Shown here: positions 49,626 through 60,844 of the stretch, in pieces
Numbering within the stretch: the first letter of the stretch is position 1
Layout: every line of letters starts with the position of its first letter
DNA from: Callaeas wilsoni
Taxonomy: Eukaryota > Chordata > Aves > Passeriformes > Callaeidae
Length of the DNA: 64,000 nucleotides
NCBI GenBank assembly: GCA_013398955.1
Contig: VWPU01002098.1
Coordinates: forward strand, 60,951 to 124,950
Direction of reading: 5' to 3'
The notes under the pieces: generated by a model
Told to the model about the DNA's origin: nothing
The model's database searches: none
What the model saw: the letters and a program-made list of their open reading frames with translations, nothing else
Made by a program: the position numbers and the translations under genes

Positions 49626-50069
49626 CTATCCAGGAGTAATCCATCCCAGATGTGCCACCTCTGGGCTTCTCAGCTCCATGACCGCGTTTTCCACTGACTT
49701 GCTAAAAGATTGACCACAGGACTGGCTCACATCTGAGCACAGACTGGTTACAGTAGAAGCCTGCTGAGTTTCCACCAACCCTTTTTTAACTGGAAGGCAT
49801 GTGACCTGCATCCCTCCTGTGTACAGGCCGGTGCCTAAGGAATGTCTGCTCTCTCCTGACCTGAGACTACTGCAAGTTCTCCAAACCAGTGTGGTACTCC
49901 AATGTTTGCTAAGGTATAAACTCCATCCTGTAGCAGCAATACAGGATGGAAGATTTAGACTAGCACCAGGGTGCTGATATCCATATGCATCTTCACTACC
50001 ATATTGGTATTGTCCTGGCATTGACTTTCTGTGGTGGCCATAGGTTTGAAGCTTGATTTCAGATTGCAT
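49626..50069 (-). other. 147-codon orphan reading frame, doubtful
   Basis: This is the longest reading frame not explained by a repeat. The translation starts MQSEIKLQTYGHHRKSMPGQ, is rich in serine, glycine, glutamine and tyrosine in its first third (QYQYGSEDAYGYQHPG), has six cysteines over its length, and ends PEVAHLGWITPG. The in-frame stop lies only eight codons upstream of the ATG. I see no hydrophobic segment, zinc-finger spacing or known domain, no clear promoter, and no good splice acceptor or donor. Composition is more protein-like than in most frames here, so an exon or a retrocopy remnant is possible. Chance is the simpler explanation. Confidence 0.15.
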
Positions 50070-50639
50070 GAAGAAATATTTTGGGCCTTTTTGAATTCAC
50101 AGATTTTGCTGTCCCACTACATATAAAACCCTATTCTTGATTAAAACATTTGTTTGCAAAACACTTGGAAAACAGCATTAAAGGTATATACCACAAATTC
50201 TGCAAAAGAAAATTACTTTCTGACTAAGAACGTCTGTCTTGGCAAAGACTTTATGCCATTTCCTACATACTGAAATAGCTATAAATGTCCCCTTTTTCTA
50301 GATCCCACATCCTTTGGAAGAAATATGGCATCATGTGCAAAAGAGGAGAAGCAGCCCTAGCTGAGTCCATGGACCAAGAAAGGCATCCAGGTAGAGCTAC
50401 TGATAAAGCTAAAGGTGACAGAAGCTGTGAGAATTTCCCTTGCAATGACCTTGCTCATCTACTGGCCTTGATTGTTATTTCCTACTGCCCAGCCCTATGC
50501 CACCTACTTGGGCTTTGTACTTGTCAAAGCAGGAACGCTCCTATTCCAACTTCAGCAATTATCCAGTGACTCCCAAGCCTATGGCAAAGACCACCAGTCT
50601 GTACCAACTTACAGTCAAAGGCCTTGAGCTGCTTTATTG
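50070..50639. other. Non-coding DNA, nothing recognised
   Basis: Overlapping short frames on both strands only. No repeat family seen. Confidence 0.5.
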
Positions 50640-50728
50640 CCAAAAAACCCCAAACAAAATAAACCAAAACCAACCCAACCAAAAACAAAACAAAAAAATC
50701 CTCAAAAACAGACAAAAGAAGAAAAAAT
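50640..50728. repeat. A/C-rich low-complexity tract
   Basis: Nearly 90 bases consist of A runs broken by C or CC (for example 'ccaaaaccaacccaacc'). The lysine/proline-rich frames that cover it on plus and the hydrophobic frame on minus are artefacts of this composition. Confidence 0.85.
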
Positions 50729-53700
50729 GCTGCTGTACAAAAACATTAGAGGTCTTGTGTGGTGTCTTGCTCATAACAAACTCAGGCATAGGCTAAGAGA
50801 CCATCCCTTTTTATTATAGGAAGGCATGTTAAGTTTCCCTTGTACTATCAAAATCTGTATCTTTGAGAATTCCTTTACCCATACATCCAGAAAAAAAATT
50901 CACTTAGTGGGGTAATCCTCCTTCCCTAAGTCTTTAATCTCATTTCCTTATCTTCTGCAACCTATGGCTTTTCCTTCAGTTGGGAAGTAACTGTTTCTGA
51001 CAGCTCATTAATTGGTCTCCTGTATTGCAGTTAGGAATAAGAAATGTCCCATTTGCTTTCAGCTTGTGCTGCTCTTGTGGTATTTATTTGTGAATCTCTC
51101 TTTGAGATTTTCCTGCCTTTCTAGCTAAACCCTCCATTCCTTTAATGTTTTGGATTTTCTGTCATGTCCAGACTGCAAACCATCCACAAATTAAAGGCTT
51201 GTATTACATTGCTTGTTTTGATCGGTAAATTCTATTTGCTTTAATCATAGTTTAATTCTGTGTCTCCTCTTTTCAAGATCTGTTCTCTTATTTAAGATAC
51301 AGGTACTCAAAATTGCAAGCCTAGCTCTTCAGTCTTAGTCAGAAACTCCTGTACGTTTTTCTCTCGTTCACACAATCTCTGCTAAAATTCATCTTTCTCT
51401 ATATGTATTCATATATTCTCAGATGGAACAATATTCCTCAGATTTCTGTTATATAGTTTCATAGTCAGCCTCCTCTTTCTGGAGTGGCTAAAAACTGAAA
51501 AAAATTTGCTGCTTCAGAATCTGCTATTATGAGAAGTAGAGCCACCTCCACCTGTCTACCTGCCTTCTGCTGCTGGTGGGCACTTTTTAAAATTCTCTTT
51601 TATCTCTGACACCATGCGCTGTCCATCCTGAGCCAAGGATTTTAACAAAGAAGTGTTTCCTACCACATCCAAATTCCAACTAATCAGCACATTATATTAT
51701 AGATTTTGGCATAAAACAACAACTCATTGACCAATTAACACTAGAAACTTCTAAGGCTCCCTACAAGCTCTGTAGTAGTAGAACTCCTGCATTTTTACTC
51801 CCTTATAATTTTTCCCGTGAAACTATTCTGAATTGATCTCTATGCTGTTTGGTGATGGTGGTGTTTTTAAAGGAGTAAAACAGCTTCACCTCAAATACTA
51901 CTTTCTCCATTGATACCACTAATACATTTCCTATGGGAAAGGAAAGGCATGGAAACTTCACAGAAAAATGTGTCTTAAGAAAACCTTCGAATCAGTTTGT
52001 CTCTATTGCTTCCTCATGACTTCCCTCCACCCTTCCTGTAATAGCTTTCATGTATATATTCAGAAAATTCAAAAAGGGTTTTTCCAGATAATAAATTGTC
52101 ACACTGCAATTCAAGTCTGAGGTGATGCATGTTCTCAGAAGCTTTTGATGTTTTGCCACCACTGACTTCCTCAAAGTAAGGAGATGACTAACATCTCTTT
52201 TTTATGACCCCACACAGAGGAAGGGAAAAGAATACCCCTACTACTTGTTGAGAAAGGACTAAAGGCAAGCTAGAATGGTGATTCCATTTGCAAAGTTTTA
52301 TCAAATTTGGTAGATTAAATGCTGATTATGGTTTATCTTTATCTGCAGTAATTTTGAGACTGTGTTGAGCTTCCCGCTTCTTACCACCTCTGAATCTGGA
52401 TGTCAAAATCCCATAGGGCAGACTCAGAAACCCTAGTACAATTTAAGGTAAGAGGAGTAGGAGAGGCATTCCGTCTTATCCAGAAGTTTGCACAAGCGCA
52501 CTTGCTCACTACCAAACTTAAACTTTAGACCCCTCTTTGGCAGAAAAGGAGGAATCTGCCCCTCACTAATCCTTACTGTGAGGCAATGCCTCCCTGTCAG
52601 AGGTTGCTACAGCCAGTAATCTGCAGGTGGGAAAGTTCACAGGCTCTACCTCATCGAAGAAAAAATGCATTTAAACTGTTTACACTAACCCAGCTGATCT
52701 TGCCTGAAGCAAACTGGGAGCATTCACCACTACTGCTGGTGGCTGCGGCTCCCACCCCACCCCCTGGTACCCCAGGACTGGAGAGGCCCCAGGCTCAGGG
52801 CCAGGGTAAAATAAGTCTGTGACGTGGTTGGAAGACTATTTGTGCAAATGAGACTCTTGAAAGCACTCCCAAATGATCCAGGACAGTCCCTGTCTCAAGG
52901 GACACTGAACTTTTGATTCATCGGCCTGAGGCATGTTTGTGCTCAGGAGTCACCAAACAATTGGTATTGAGTGCCAGTAAAAAACCTTCTGAAGAAGGTC
53001 AGATTGGCGAATAAAGGTTCTTGCAGAATGGGGCTCAGGATGGGAAGATTCTTGAAATATTGATAGAATTTGAAAGGTCAAAAGGGAAACATAAACTATT
53101 TGCATTGTTGGTTGAAGCAAAAATACAGAAGAATAAAATTATTTACAGAAGGAGCCTGCTTCTTCCTAGTTGACATAATCAAATAATACAAATGAATACA
53201 TGCACTAATTCAATTAATTTGGCAAATTCCCTGTTCAACACTCAATATTTAACAATTTCAAATAATAAATATAATTTTCTCTTATTAAAATTAAAGTAAC
53301 TTGAGTGCGGGCCTCCCGTTTCCATACTAAAGGACTACGTCTGATCTTGTTATCACATACCAGACATAGTAACACACCTTCAACATGCCAGTTTAAAAAT
53401 AAAAATGCATGTTTTTTCCTGGCAACACTTACATTAGACTTGATTTAAACTATTTAGGTCAGTTCCATAAATCTGATGCTTCATGCATTATTTTCTGAAA
53501 GAAGAAATTAATTGTGGTAACTGAGATTATCAAATCTGTCAGATCATGCATTAATTTAAATATAAAAGTGAGACTAAATTGGATTATGGGTCAGATTTAT
53601 AAGCATAAGGGTAAACTACATTTAATACAGTTGAATTGACTCTGATTAATTCACAGATAGCTATCTCTTTCCAAATATAGTCAGAAGTTACTGTCCACAA

Positions 53701-53921
53701 TATAACTATGCAGCCATTCAGTAATATGTATGTTCCATTGAAATATATTTTATTCTCTTTCGTATTTTCACTTGTCCTGGTAAGTAACGTTTTCATTCAT
53801 GCTGTGGTTCAGTTACTTTGAAAGCAGGATGTGAAATCCAGTGCAAAAAGAATCAGAGCTAGGACTGTTGTAAAAGGCCTCCTAAGTTTTCTATTTTTCC
53901 CCTATATTCTGTTTATTAATA
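50729..53921. other. Non-coding DNA with one C-run cluster
   Basis: No gene or transposon recognised. At 52751-52773 four C runs (lengths 3, 4, 5, 4) lie close together, giving a G-quadruplex motif on the minus strand. AT-rich, repeat-free sequence at 53170-53560 contains several TTAAT/ATGCAT-type motifs. Confidence 0.5.
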
Positions 53922-54197
53922 GAATTTAGACCATGAAACATGAAAAAGGTAAAACTGTGAAATATTAAAGGGCTATCGGATATTTTAACACAACAAAGTA
54001 ATAGGAATTTACATTTATCTTAAAATACACTTTTGAATGTGAAAGTATAAAATTATATTGAATTTAGATCATGACACATGAAAAAGGTAAAACTGTGAAA
54101 TATTAAAAGGCTGTCAGATATTTTAACACAACAATTTAATAAGAATTTACATTTATCTTAAAATATACTTCTGAATGTGGAAGTATAAAATGATATT
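53922..54197. repeat. 138-bp tandem duplication, two units
   Basis: Unit 1 is 53922-54059 and unit 2 is 54060-54197. I count about 12 substitutions and no length change, giving roughly 91% identity. A third unit starts ('gcattt') but diverges at once. The unit is AT-rich and not recognised as a transposon. The divergence dates the duplication as fairly old. Confidence 0.95.
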
Positions 54198-55639
54198 GCA
54201 TTTGATTCTCATTTTGTGAAATTGCTCATCAGCCCAAGGTTGACAAGGACAATGAGAACTGTGCCTAAACCTGTGATTAGCAAGCAAGAGGAAAACGACA
54301 GCAAGAAAATCTGAGTTGATGGAAAAATATCAGAAGAAGTGATAATGGAAGGGCTGAAGATACATGAAATTGGAAGTGGTATTAAGGTGAAAGAAGCATT
54401 TTTGACATGGTTTGAAAAAACACTAGACACAACTAATGATGATCCGATCTAAGCTCTCCTGGTGTAAAACTACACTCACATCACTGCAAATTCAAATTCT
54501 GATTTGCTGTTAGTCATTAGCCTCTTCCTAATAAAGTAAACAGTGAGCCCAATAAACACCTAAGGAAAGAGAGCAAAATGCAGTCAGCTATGAAGCTGAT
54601 GCTACTTTGGTGATAGGAAATTCTTGGCACAGGTCAGGGCACAGACAGAAGCTGGGAAACAGAAAGTAGAAACAAAGGGCAAAATACACATCTTCACAGG
54701 AAATCCTACAGACATCCATGGCAAGTAGAGATACTTTCACCAGAGCAGAATAAGATGTAACAATAAAAATGAAGGCAACTTGAAGGAGAGAACAAAGAAA
54801 CAAAATATAATGACTTAGTAAGATCTTTTCCCTTTTTGGCACAGTCATAAGGGCAAAGCTCCAGCTGCCACCAAAATAGGTAGAATAGACACATATACTC
54901 GAGCTTTTTCACTTTCTTCCACAGAAGTTTTATTATTCTGTAACTGCATTATGTGTAAGGGAATCACATTTTTCCTCCTTACTCTGTTGTTCCATCTTTT
55001 CTCTTTCCAGTTCTCACTGGTTTTGTTTCCTTCTTCCCTAGTTTGTAATCACCTGTCCCTTCTATCCTCCTCTTTTTCTTATTTCTAAACTGGCCTATTG
55101 CTACACACCTAGTTTGCATCTCCTCTCTTCTTCTGTGGCCCCTCTTGTCAGCATAAAAACACACAAAGAAGCAAGCAGAGATAATTCCCTTGTTCCTTTC
55201 ACCATCACTACACCAACGCCTCTTAGCTCTGAATGCATTAGTAAGCCTTACTGGCACTAACCAGCCTTATCGGGGGCCTTGACTCACACCACTGCCCATG
55301 GACACACAGGCTTTTTTAAACTCTTAATCTCTCTCTTGGCTATGCTGTCAGAGGGCTTGTCTTGGGCTCAGCCACATTTACGCCCGGCCAGGTATGTTTC
55401 TGATTTGCAGTCTGAATTTCTAGCTTAATCTCAGATCTCCTCTGCCATGAGGACATGCCCAGAAATCACTGGATTCCATCTTGTCCCTGACTTGCGGATT
55501 GATTTCACACAAACTAGTCTGATGATCTGGATTTTCTCTTGAACCTCACAATGAATTCTTGTCTTGTTTTTCTCAACTTACTTGGCTGTTGTGAGATGAG
55601 ATCCAGAGTATGGGCTATGGAGAAGATTACAGACTGGAG
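54198..55639. other. Non-coding DNA, nothing recognised
   Basis: Overlapping minus-strand frames (54209-54430, 54588-54848, 54979-55257) have hydrophobic or basic composition but no family. The sequence at 54960-55260 is C/T-rich. Confidence 0.5.
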
Positions 55640-56058
55640 AATCTCTTTGATGAGGGAGAAAGGCTGAGGAGCTGGGCCTGTTTAGCCTGGAGAAGAGATG
55701 ACTGAGAAGGGATCTTGTCAATACGCACAAATATCTTAAGGGTAGGTGTCAAGAGGATGGGGCTACATTTTCTTTCAGTGATGTCCAACAGCAGGACGAT
55801 GGGCAGATAGGGCAACGGCCACAAACTTAAATACAGGAAGTTCCATCTGAGTGTGAAGCAAAACTACTGTGATGGTGACAGAGCACTGGAACAGGCTGCC
55901 CAGAGAAGTTGTGAAGTCTCATTTTCTGGAGATATTCAAAACCTGTCTGGGTGCAATCCTGTGTAACCAGTTCTAGGTGAACCTGCAGGAGTTGGACTAG
56001 GTGATCTCCAGAGGCCTCTTCCAACACCAACCATGCTGTGATTAATTCTGCGATTCTG
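55640..56058 (+). mobile_element. CR1 LINE 3' fragment
   Basis: This is a bird CR1 3' end: 'gagaaaggctgaggagctgg' leads into 'ctgtttagcctggagaagag'. Then follow 'gatcttgtcaatacgcacaa', 'ctggaacaggctgcccagag', 'gatctccagaggcctcttcc' and a tail of 'gattaattctgcgattctga'. It is 5'-truncated and moderately decayed. It belongs to a different CR1 subfamily from the copies at 40.4 kb and 58 kb, judging by the 3' UTR wording. It sits about 600 bases upstream of the ORF1-bearing CR1 in the same orientation. Confidence 0.92.
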
Positions 56059-56679
56059 AGTGATTATTACCCTTGGGATGCAAAAATTTTAAAAGCTCAT
56101 TGGAATTTAAAAGAATTCAGCTGCTTCCTTAAGAGAATCCTGCCAACATGTTTTCACATGCACAATGTCAGAAGAGGGAACCTTCCATGTATTTCTGTCA
56201 CAAGCATCAGAGACAAGGAAAACAAGACCAAAAAGACAAAGCTTCTGTAGCTGTGAGTGGAGCAGGACTCTTCTATATGTTGCTGTTCTATTTTATTGGC
56301 TTGATCTTGCCAATGCTGTCCTGTAGCACATGCGATGAGCTACTGTACATGCACTGTAAAGTCAAGCAATTTCATTTTTACTGTTCACAACATATTTGCT
56401 ATAAGTACTTGAGATGAGTTGTAATCTCTGACTCACTATATATGATGGGAAAGACAGATTTGACAAATGAAGAGAAAGCTTTGACTTTTTTTCTGACAAA
56501 TGAAGAACATGGACTGACAGCCAAATGAGAAATCCATTCTAGTCTCCTTTCAAAATGAATGAACCTGTCAGTAATCTTCTTGGTCAGATAAGAATTACCA
56601 ATAAGTCTGAACAGATAGCCTACCAAAGTTTAATAAATAAGCTAATAGTATGGGGGAAGAGCTAGTGTCATTCTGATCC
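56059..56679. other. Non-coding DNA between two CR1 elements
   Basis: No gene or repeat recognised. Frames at 56038-56417 are short and overlapping. Confidence 0.5.
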
Positions 56680-58190
56680 ATTGGAAAGAGCTTGTAGAGG
56701 TCAGCCTTGTGTGTATGGTGTCAGGTGCCAAAATAAGCAGCGTGCTGTCACGCTCATGGGCAAACAGGGTGTGGTGCACTATCCAGGGCACGGCGCAGCA
56801 CTTTGTGCAGGCAGGGCAAGCAGGAAGGGCACTGGGGCAATGCAGCTCAAGCAGTCAGTTTAGGTGGTGGCTATTGCCCTTGCCAAGAGAGGTCAGGTAC
56901 GGTGTCCCCTTGAAGGGGAGACAAGTCATTTACACTCACCAGAAAGGATACAGCAAGCCTGGAAGTGCTCCCAAAAGAACACGCAGCCATTCAGGTTTCA
57001 GGCTGTAGGTAGTGCCTGAGCCTTCCAATGGATTGTAGCAGAGATAGCTGTTGTGTCAAATGTGACCAGGTGGATGACTTGCTCAGCCTGGTATCAGTTA
57101 CAGGATAAGGTATAAAGATTAAGGAATATTAGAGAATCAAAAAGGGAGATAGACTGGTGGAATCAAGCTCTGGCCTCCCTGAGACAGAAGCAGATATCAG
57201 AAATAATTCAAGATGAAGGGGATCCTCTATCATCCCCCAGCAAGAAGAAGGTAGCAGTTGTAAAGAAAGGAGTGCATGGAAGGTAGTCCATGCTCACTCT
57301 GGGTGGCAAGTGAAATCCTCCTGCGCCCACCCACTCCCCAGGTGCCTCGGCACAAAAGGCATGAGGCTTTGTGCACGGAAGGCCAGCCAAAGAGGATGAA
57401 GGTCCAGTTACACCAGAGGGGTCACAACAATTAGAAAGATTAACCCACCCCATTACAACCACTTCCAAGAGTAAGAAAAAGTGGGTAATAGTTGTAGGCA
57501 ATTCCATCCTAAGCGGAATGGAAGGCCCAAATGCTGACGGGGCCAAACCTACAGGGAGGTCTGCTGCCTCTCTGGGGCCAGGGTTAAGGAGATCACCAGG
57601 AGACGTCCTAGCCTGGCGCAGCCCTCAGATCCAGTACTGTTCTGCCACATAGGGGACTAGGAAGTGGCAAGACATAGTCCAAGAATGACCAAAAAAGGAC
57701 TTCAGGGCCTTGAGACTGTTGCTAAGGGAATCTGGGACACAAGTTATCTTCTCTTCTATACTTCCAGTTGAAGCCAGTGACATTGGAGGCAACGGATGGA
57801 CTAAATCTATTAATACATGGCTCCACAGCTGTTGCCACCACCAAAATGTTGTGGGTTTTGACAATGGAATGGCTTACTCAGCACTGGGCATGCTGGCATC
57901 AGACAGGACTCACCTTTCTCAGTGAGAGAGCAGAGTCTTTGCTCCACAACTACTGGGGTTCATTGGCAGAGCTTTAAACTAGATGTGATGGGAGAGGGGA
58001 ACAATACCAGGCTTGCCCCTGGCAAGCTCTGGGATGGCATGCAAATGTTAGGACAGGGTGCTAGCAAGGCCAGGTTGGATGGGGCTCTGAGCTACCTGGT
58101 CTAGTGAAAGTTGTCCCTGCCCATGGCAGGAGGGTTGGAACTGGATGACCTTTAAGGTCCCTCCCAAACCAAGCCATTCTTAATTCTATG
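56680..58190 (+). mobile_element. CR1 LINE with 5' part and ORF1, ORF2 deleted
   Basis: Order from left: a 5' region, ORF1 remnants, then directly the CR1 3' UTR. Near 57045-57100 the translation gives CCVKCDQVDDLLSLV, the cysteine-rich start of CR1 ORF1. At 57475-57530 comes VIVVGNSILSGMEGP, corresponding to block I of the SGNH esterase domain (normally GDS, here GNS, serine kept). At 57735-57925 the frame gives VIFSSILPV, then SINTWL, then ASDRTHLSQ, which keeps the spacing of the catalytic aspartate and histidine. Between about 58040 and 58070 the sequence jumps to 'gcaaggccaggttggatggg', the CR1 3' end, so the roughly 3-kb ORF2 (endonuclease and reverse transcriptase) is absent. Stops and frameshifts break ORF1. 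The 3' end 'ttggaactggatgaccttta' and tail 'attcttaattctatgac' are clear. The left edge is approximate. Confidence 0.85.
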
Positions 58191-60000
58191 ACTCACTTTC
58201 TAAAATGCAATTGCAATTTCAGAAATTGTTGAAATGGAATGTAATTTTGAGAACTTGATTGTTTTTGTACAAGTATGTTCAGTGGTGGGAGACAAATCCC
58301 TTTGCATCGCTTCTGGTGAGTTTGTGATTTACCTATTGAAACATTAAAAATGAATGGGAGTGATACGACTTTCACAAAAGTCCAACAGTCCTGGTCTGTG
58401 TGACATCCTTGGAAGGATGCAGGAGATAGACTGATGCTGTTACTCAATAGCAAAAACCAATTAATTGGTGGGAGTATAGGGGCTGGAAGTGCTCATCACC
58501 ATCATCTAGAGACACATATTTACCAGTTTTTGCTAGAAAAGACTGACATGACTTCAGTATAAATGAATATTGAAAGTTTAGGTATGACAACCCTCCACAA
58601 AACCCTGCACAAGCCAAAGTATCACAAGTAATCCTTAATAGTTTAAGCAGTTTTGACAGGAAGCAGACACTTAAATACAGCTGTGACTCTGGACTAGTGA
58701 TCACAATAGGCATTTTCTCTGCTAGAGGGTAGAAGCATTCATATTAATAGGGAACTTAAGATAACACCTCCTTCTCTGCTGAAGAGAAGGGATTTCCCTC
58801 CATAACTCCATCATGTGTCTGCTTGGGTTCCAGCTCAACTGCTCTGCCTCAGTCTGGAACAAAAGATTTGCTCACAAGTCCACATTATTAGCCTGGTTTA
58901 TGTTAATTAGAATTATGTAAAATTGTATCCAGATCTATCACAATGCTAATAATTGTAGAGCAAAATTATGACAATGCATGTCATATTTCTATTAATATGT
59001 AGTGAGATATTTAAAATTGCTTTCACTTGCATCAAACTACAATAAATAGCAAACAACTCGCTCAGCACTACACAGTATTAGTAATGTTAAGCATTTTAAA
59101 GACATGTAGGCTAGAATAATAGTAGCATTTTAAAAGAAGCCTTTGATAGTAATTGGCAAAGTGCATAAAAGTTTTAACAAAACAATCAATAAGCTATAAA
59201 ATTGTAAGACTATTCAGTTTGGTGATGCAGTCTGAAGCATCTCATTTCAGTGCTGTTTCCAATTTTACTTTTTCTTACATTCAAAAGCCTATTTTATCTT
59301 TTATTTCCTGGTCCCATTTTCAGAATTCGAACATCACTTGCTTGTGCAATACCTTCTTCCACAAGTGCAGTAAATCTTACTATTAAAACTCATGGAACTC
59401 ATGCTTCCATAGTGTTGTACAAGAGAAAATAAATTCGCAAGGCTACACCCCTTACACAATAATAGGTAACGGGGAGGTAATTTCTTAAAGGGCATAGTCT
59501 AAAGTAATCGGCATATCTGTGATCCCTAGGGACTTCCCAATCATGTTCAAGTACTACTGCTTGCACATCCACACTAAATTGGAGAGTGTACATTAAATGA
59601 AGGTTTTGACATGCTCTGTGAACAGTTACCAAGAATGTCCATAATCTGTGAAGTGATTATCACACCTGGGCATGATTAATAGAACTTATCATACTCAGGT
59701 GAAGCAGACAAAAGCCTAGACATCAGGGACAGTGAGAGCATCTCAAATGGACTGAAACAATAAATATATATATTTCAATTTACGTGCGATAATATTGTTT
59801 TAAAAATCTACTTATTGGCCTGAAATTCACTTTCTAACTTACACTGATAAAACAAGCATCTGCACATACCAATAGCAAGGACAGAAAGACTGGTATAATG
59901 CCTCTTTCAGACATATCACTAACATGCACCATTCAATTGATGCTTGGTGATTTAGAAAGAATTTTTTTATTATATCCTACCCATATGAAGAGAAGAAAAA
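58191..60000. other. AT-rich unique DNA, possible conserved element
   Basis: No gene recognised. 58880-59230 is repeat-free and dense in TTAATTAG-, ATTAAT- and ATGCATGTCAT-like motifs, as in developmental enhancers, though this is only suggestive in AT-rich DNA. A short TA run lies at 59764-59775. Confidence 0.45.
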
Positions 60001-60275
60001 AAAGAAAGAGAAGAGAAGAGGAGTGACGAGAAGAGGGGAGAAGAGAAGAGAACAGAAGAGAAGAGAAGGGAAGAGAAGAGAAGAGGAGTGACGAGAAGAG
60101 GGGAGAAGAGAAGAGAACAGAAGAGAAGAGAAGGGAAGAGAAGAGAAGAGGAGTGACGAGAAGAGGGGAGAAGAGAAGAGAACAGAAGAGAAGAGAAGGG
60201 AAGAGAAGAGAAGAGGAGTGACGAGAAGAGGGGAGAAGAGAAGAGAACAGAAGAGAAGAGAAGTGAAGAGAATAG
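60001..60275. repeat. Purine minisatellite, 65-bp unit
   Basis: Pure A/G-rich DNA is built of GAAGA steps with a higher-order unit of 65 bases. The marker 'gagtgacgag' recurs at 60021, 60086, 60151 and 60216, so there are four near-identical units. It directly abuts the 3' tail of the minus-strand CR1 at 60276, whose tail is itself a short AGAAT-type repeat. The array may have grown out of that tail. The serine/leucine-rich minus-strand frame at 59977-60345 is an artefact of the repeat. Such purine/pyrimidine mirror-like tracts can adopt triplex structure. Confidence 0.95.
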
Positions 60276-60800
60276 AATATTTCACTTGGAAGGGACCTAC
60301 AATGACCACGTAGTCCAATTGCCTGACCCGTTGAGGGATGACCAAAAGTTAAAGCACATTATTAAGGGCATTGTCAAAATACCTCTTAAACACTGACAGG
60401 CTTGGAGCATTGCCCACCTCTACAGGAAGCTTGTTCCAGTGTTTGACCACCTTCTCAGTAAAGAAATTATTCCTATTGTCCAGTCTAAACCTCTCTTGAC
60501 ACAGTTTTGAACCATTTCCATGTGTCCTGTCACTGGGCACCCAGGAGAAGAACTGAGCACCTTCCTCCCCATGGCCCTTCCAGAGGAACCTATAGAGAGC
60601 AATGAGGTGGCCCCTCAAGCATTCTTTTCTCCAAACTAAACAAACTTGAAATCCTCAGCTGCTCCTCACAGGACGTGTTCCAGCTCCTTCACCAGCTTTG
60701 TTGCCCTCTTTTGGACGCATTCCAGGACCTTCGCATCCTTCTAAAATGGTGGAGCCCACAATCACACACAGTAGTCAAGGTGAGACTGCACCAAAGGTTC
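60276..60800 (-). mobile_element. CR1 LINE, 5'-truncated, about 520 bp
   Basis: This is the reverse complement of a CR1 3' end: 'cttggaagggacctacaatg', 'ttaaacactgacaggcttgg', 'caggaagcttgttccagtgt', 'ctgtcactgggcacccagga', 'ctcagctgctcctcacagga', 'agctttgttgccctcttttg'. The end of the reverse transcriptase ORF is readable on minus at 60349-60618 (WNKLPVEVGNAPSLSVFKRY), still without a stop. It is therefore one of the better kept CR1 pieces in the window. The 5' (right) end is blurred by a 30-bp duplication at 60785. Confidence 0.93.
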
Positions 60801-60844
60801 ACCTCATGTTAGCTACTGCACCAAAGGTTCACCTCATGTTGGCT
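60785..60844. repeat. 30-bp tandem duplication at CR1 5' edge
   Basis: Units 60785-60814 and 60815-60844 differ at one of 30 bases. The duplication overlaps the truncated end of the CR1. It might have arisen with the insertion or by later slippage. Confidence 0.9.

Noticed and set aside
50497..50819. Lysine/proline-rich frames
   Set aside because: They cover an A/C low-complexity tract and are composition artefacts.
59977..60345. 122-codon minus-strand frame rich in serine, leucine and phenylalanine
   Set aside because: It is a translation of the GAAGA minisatellite.
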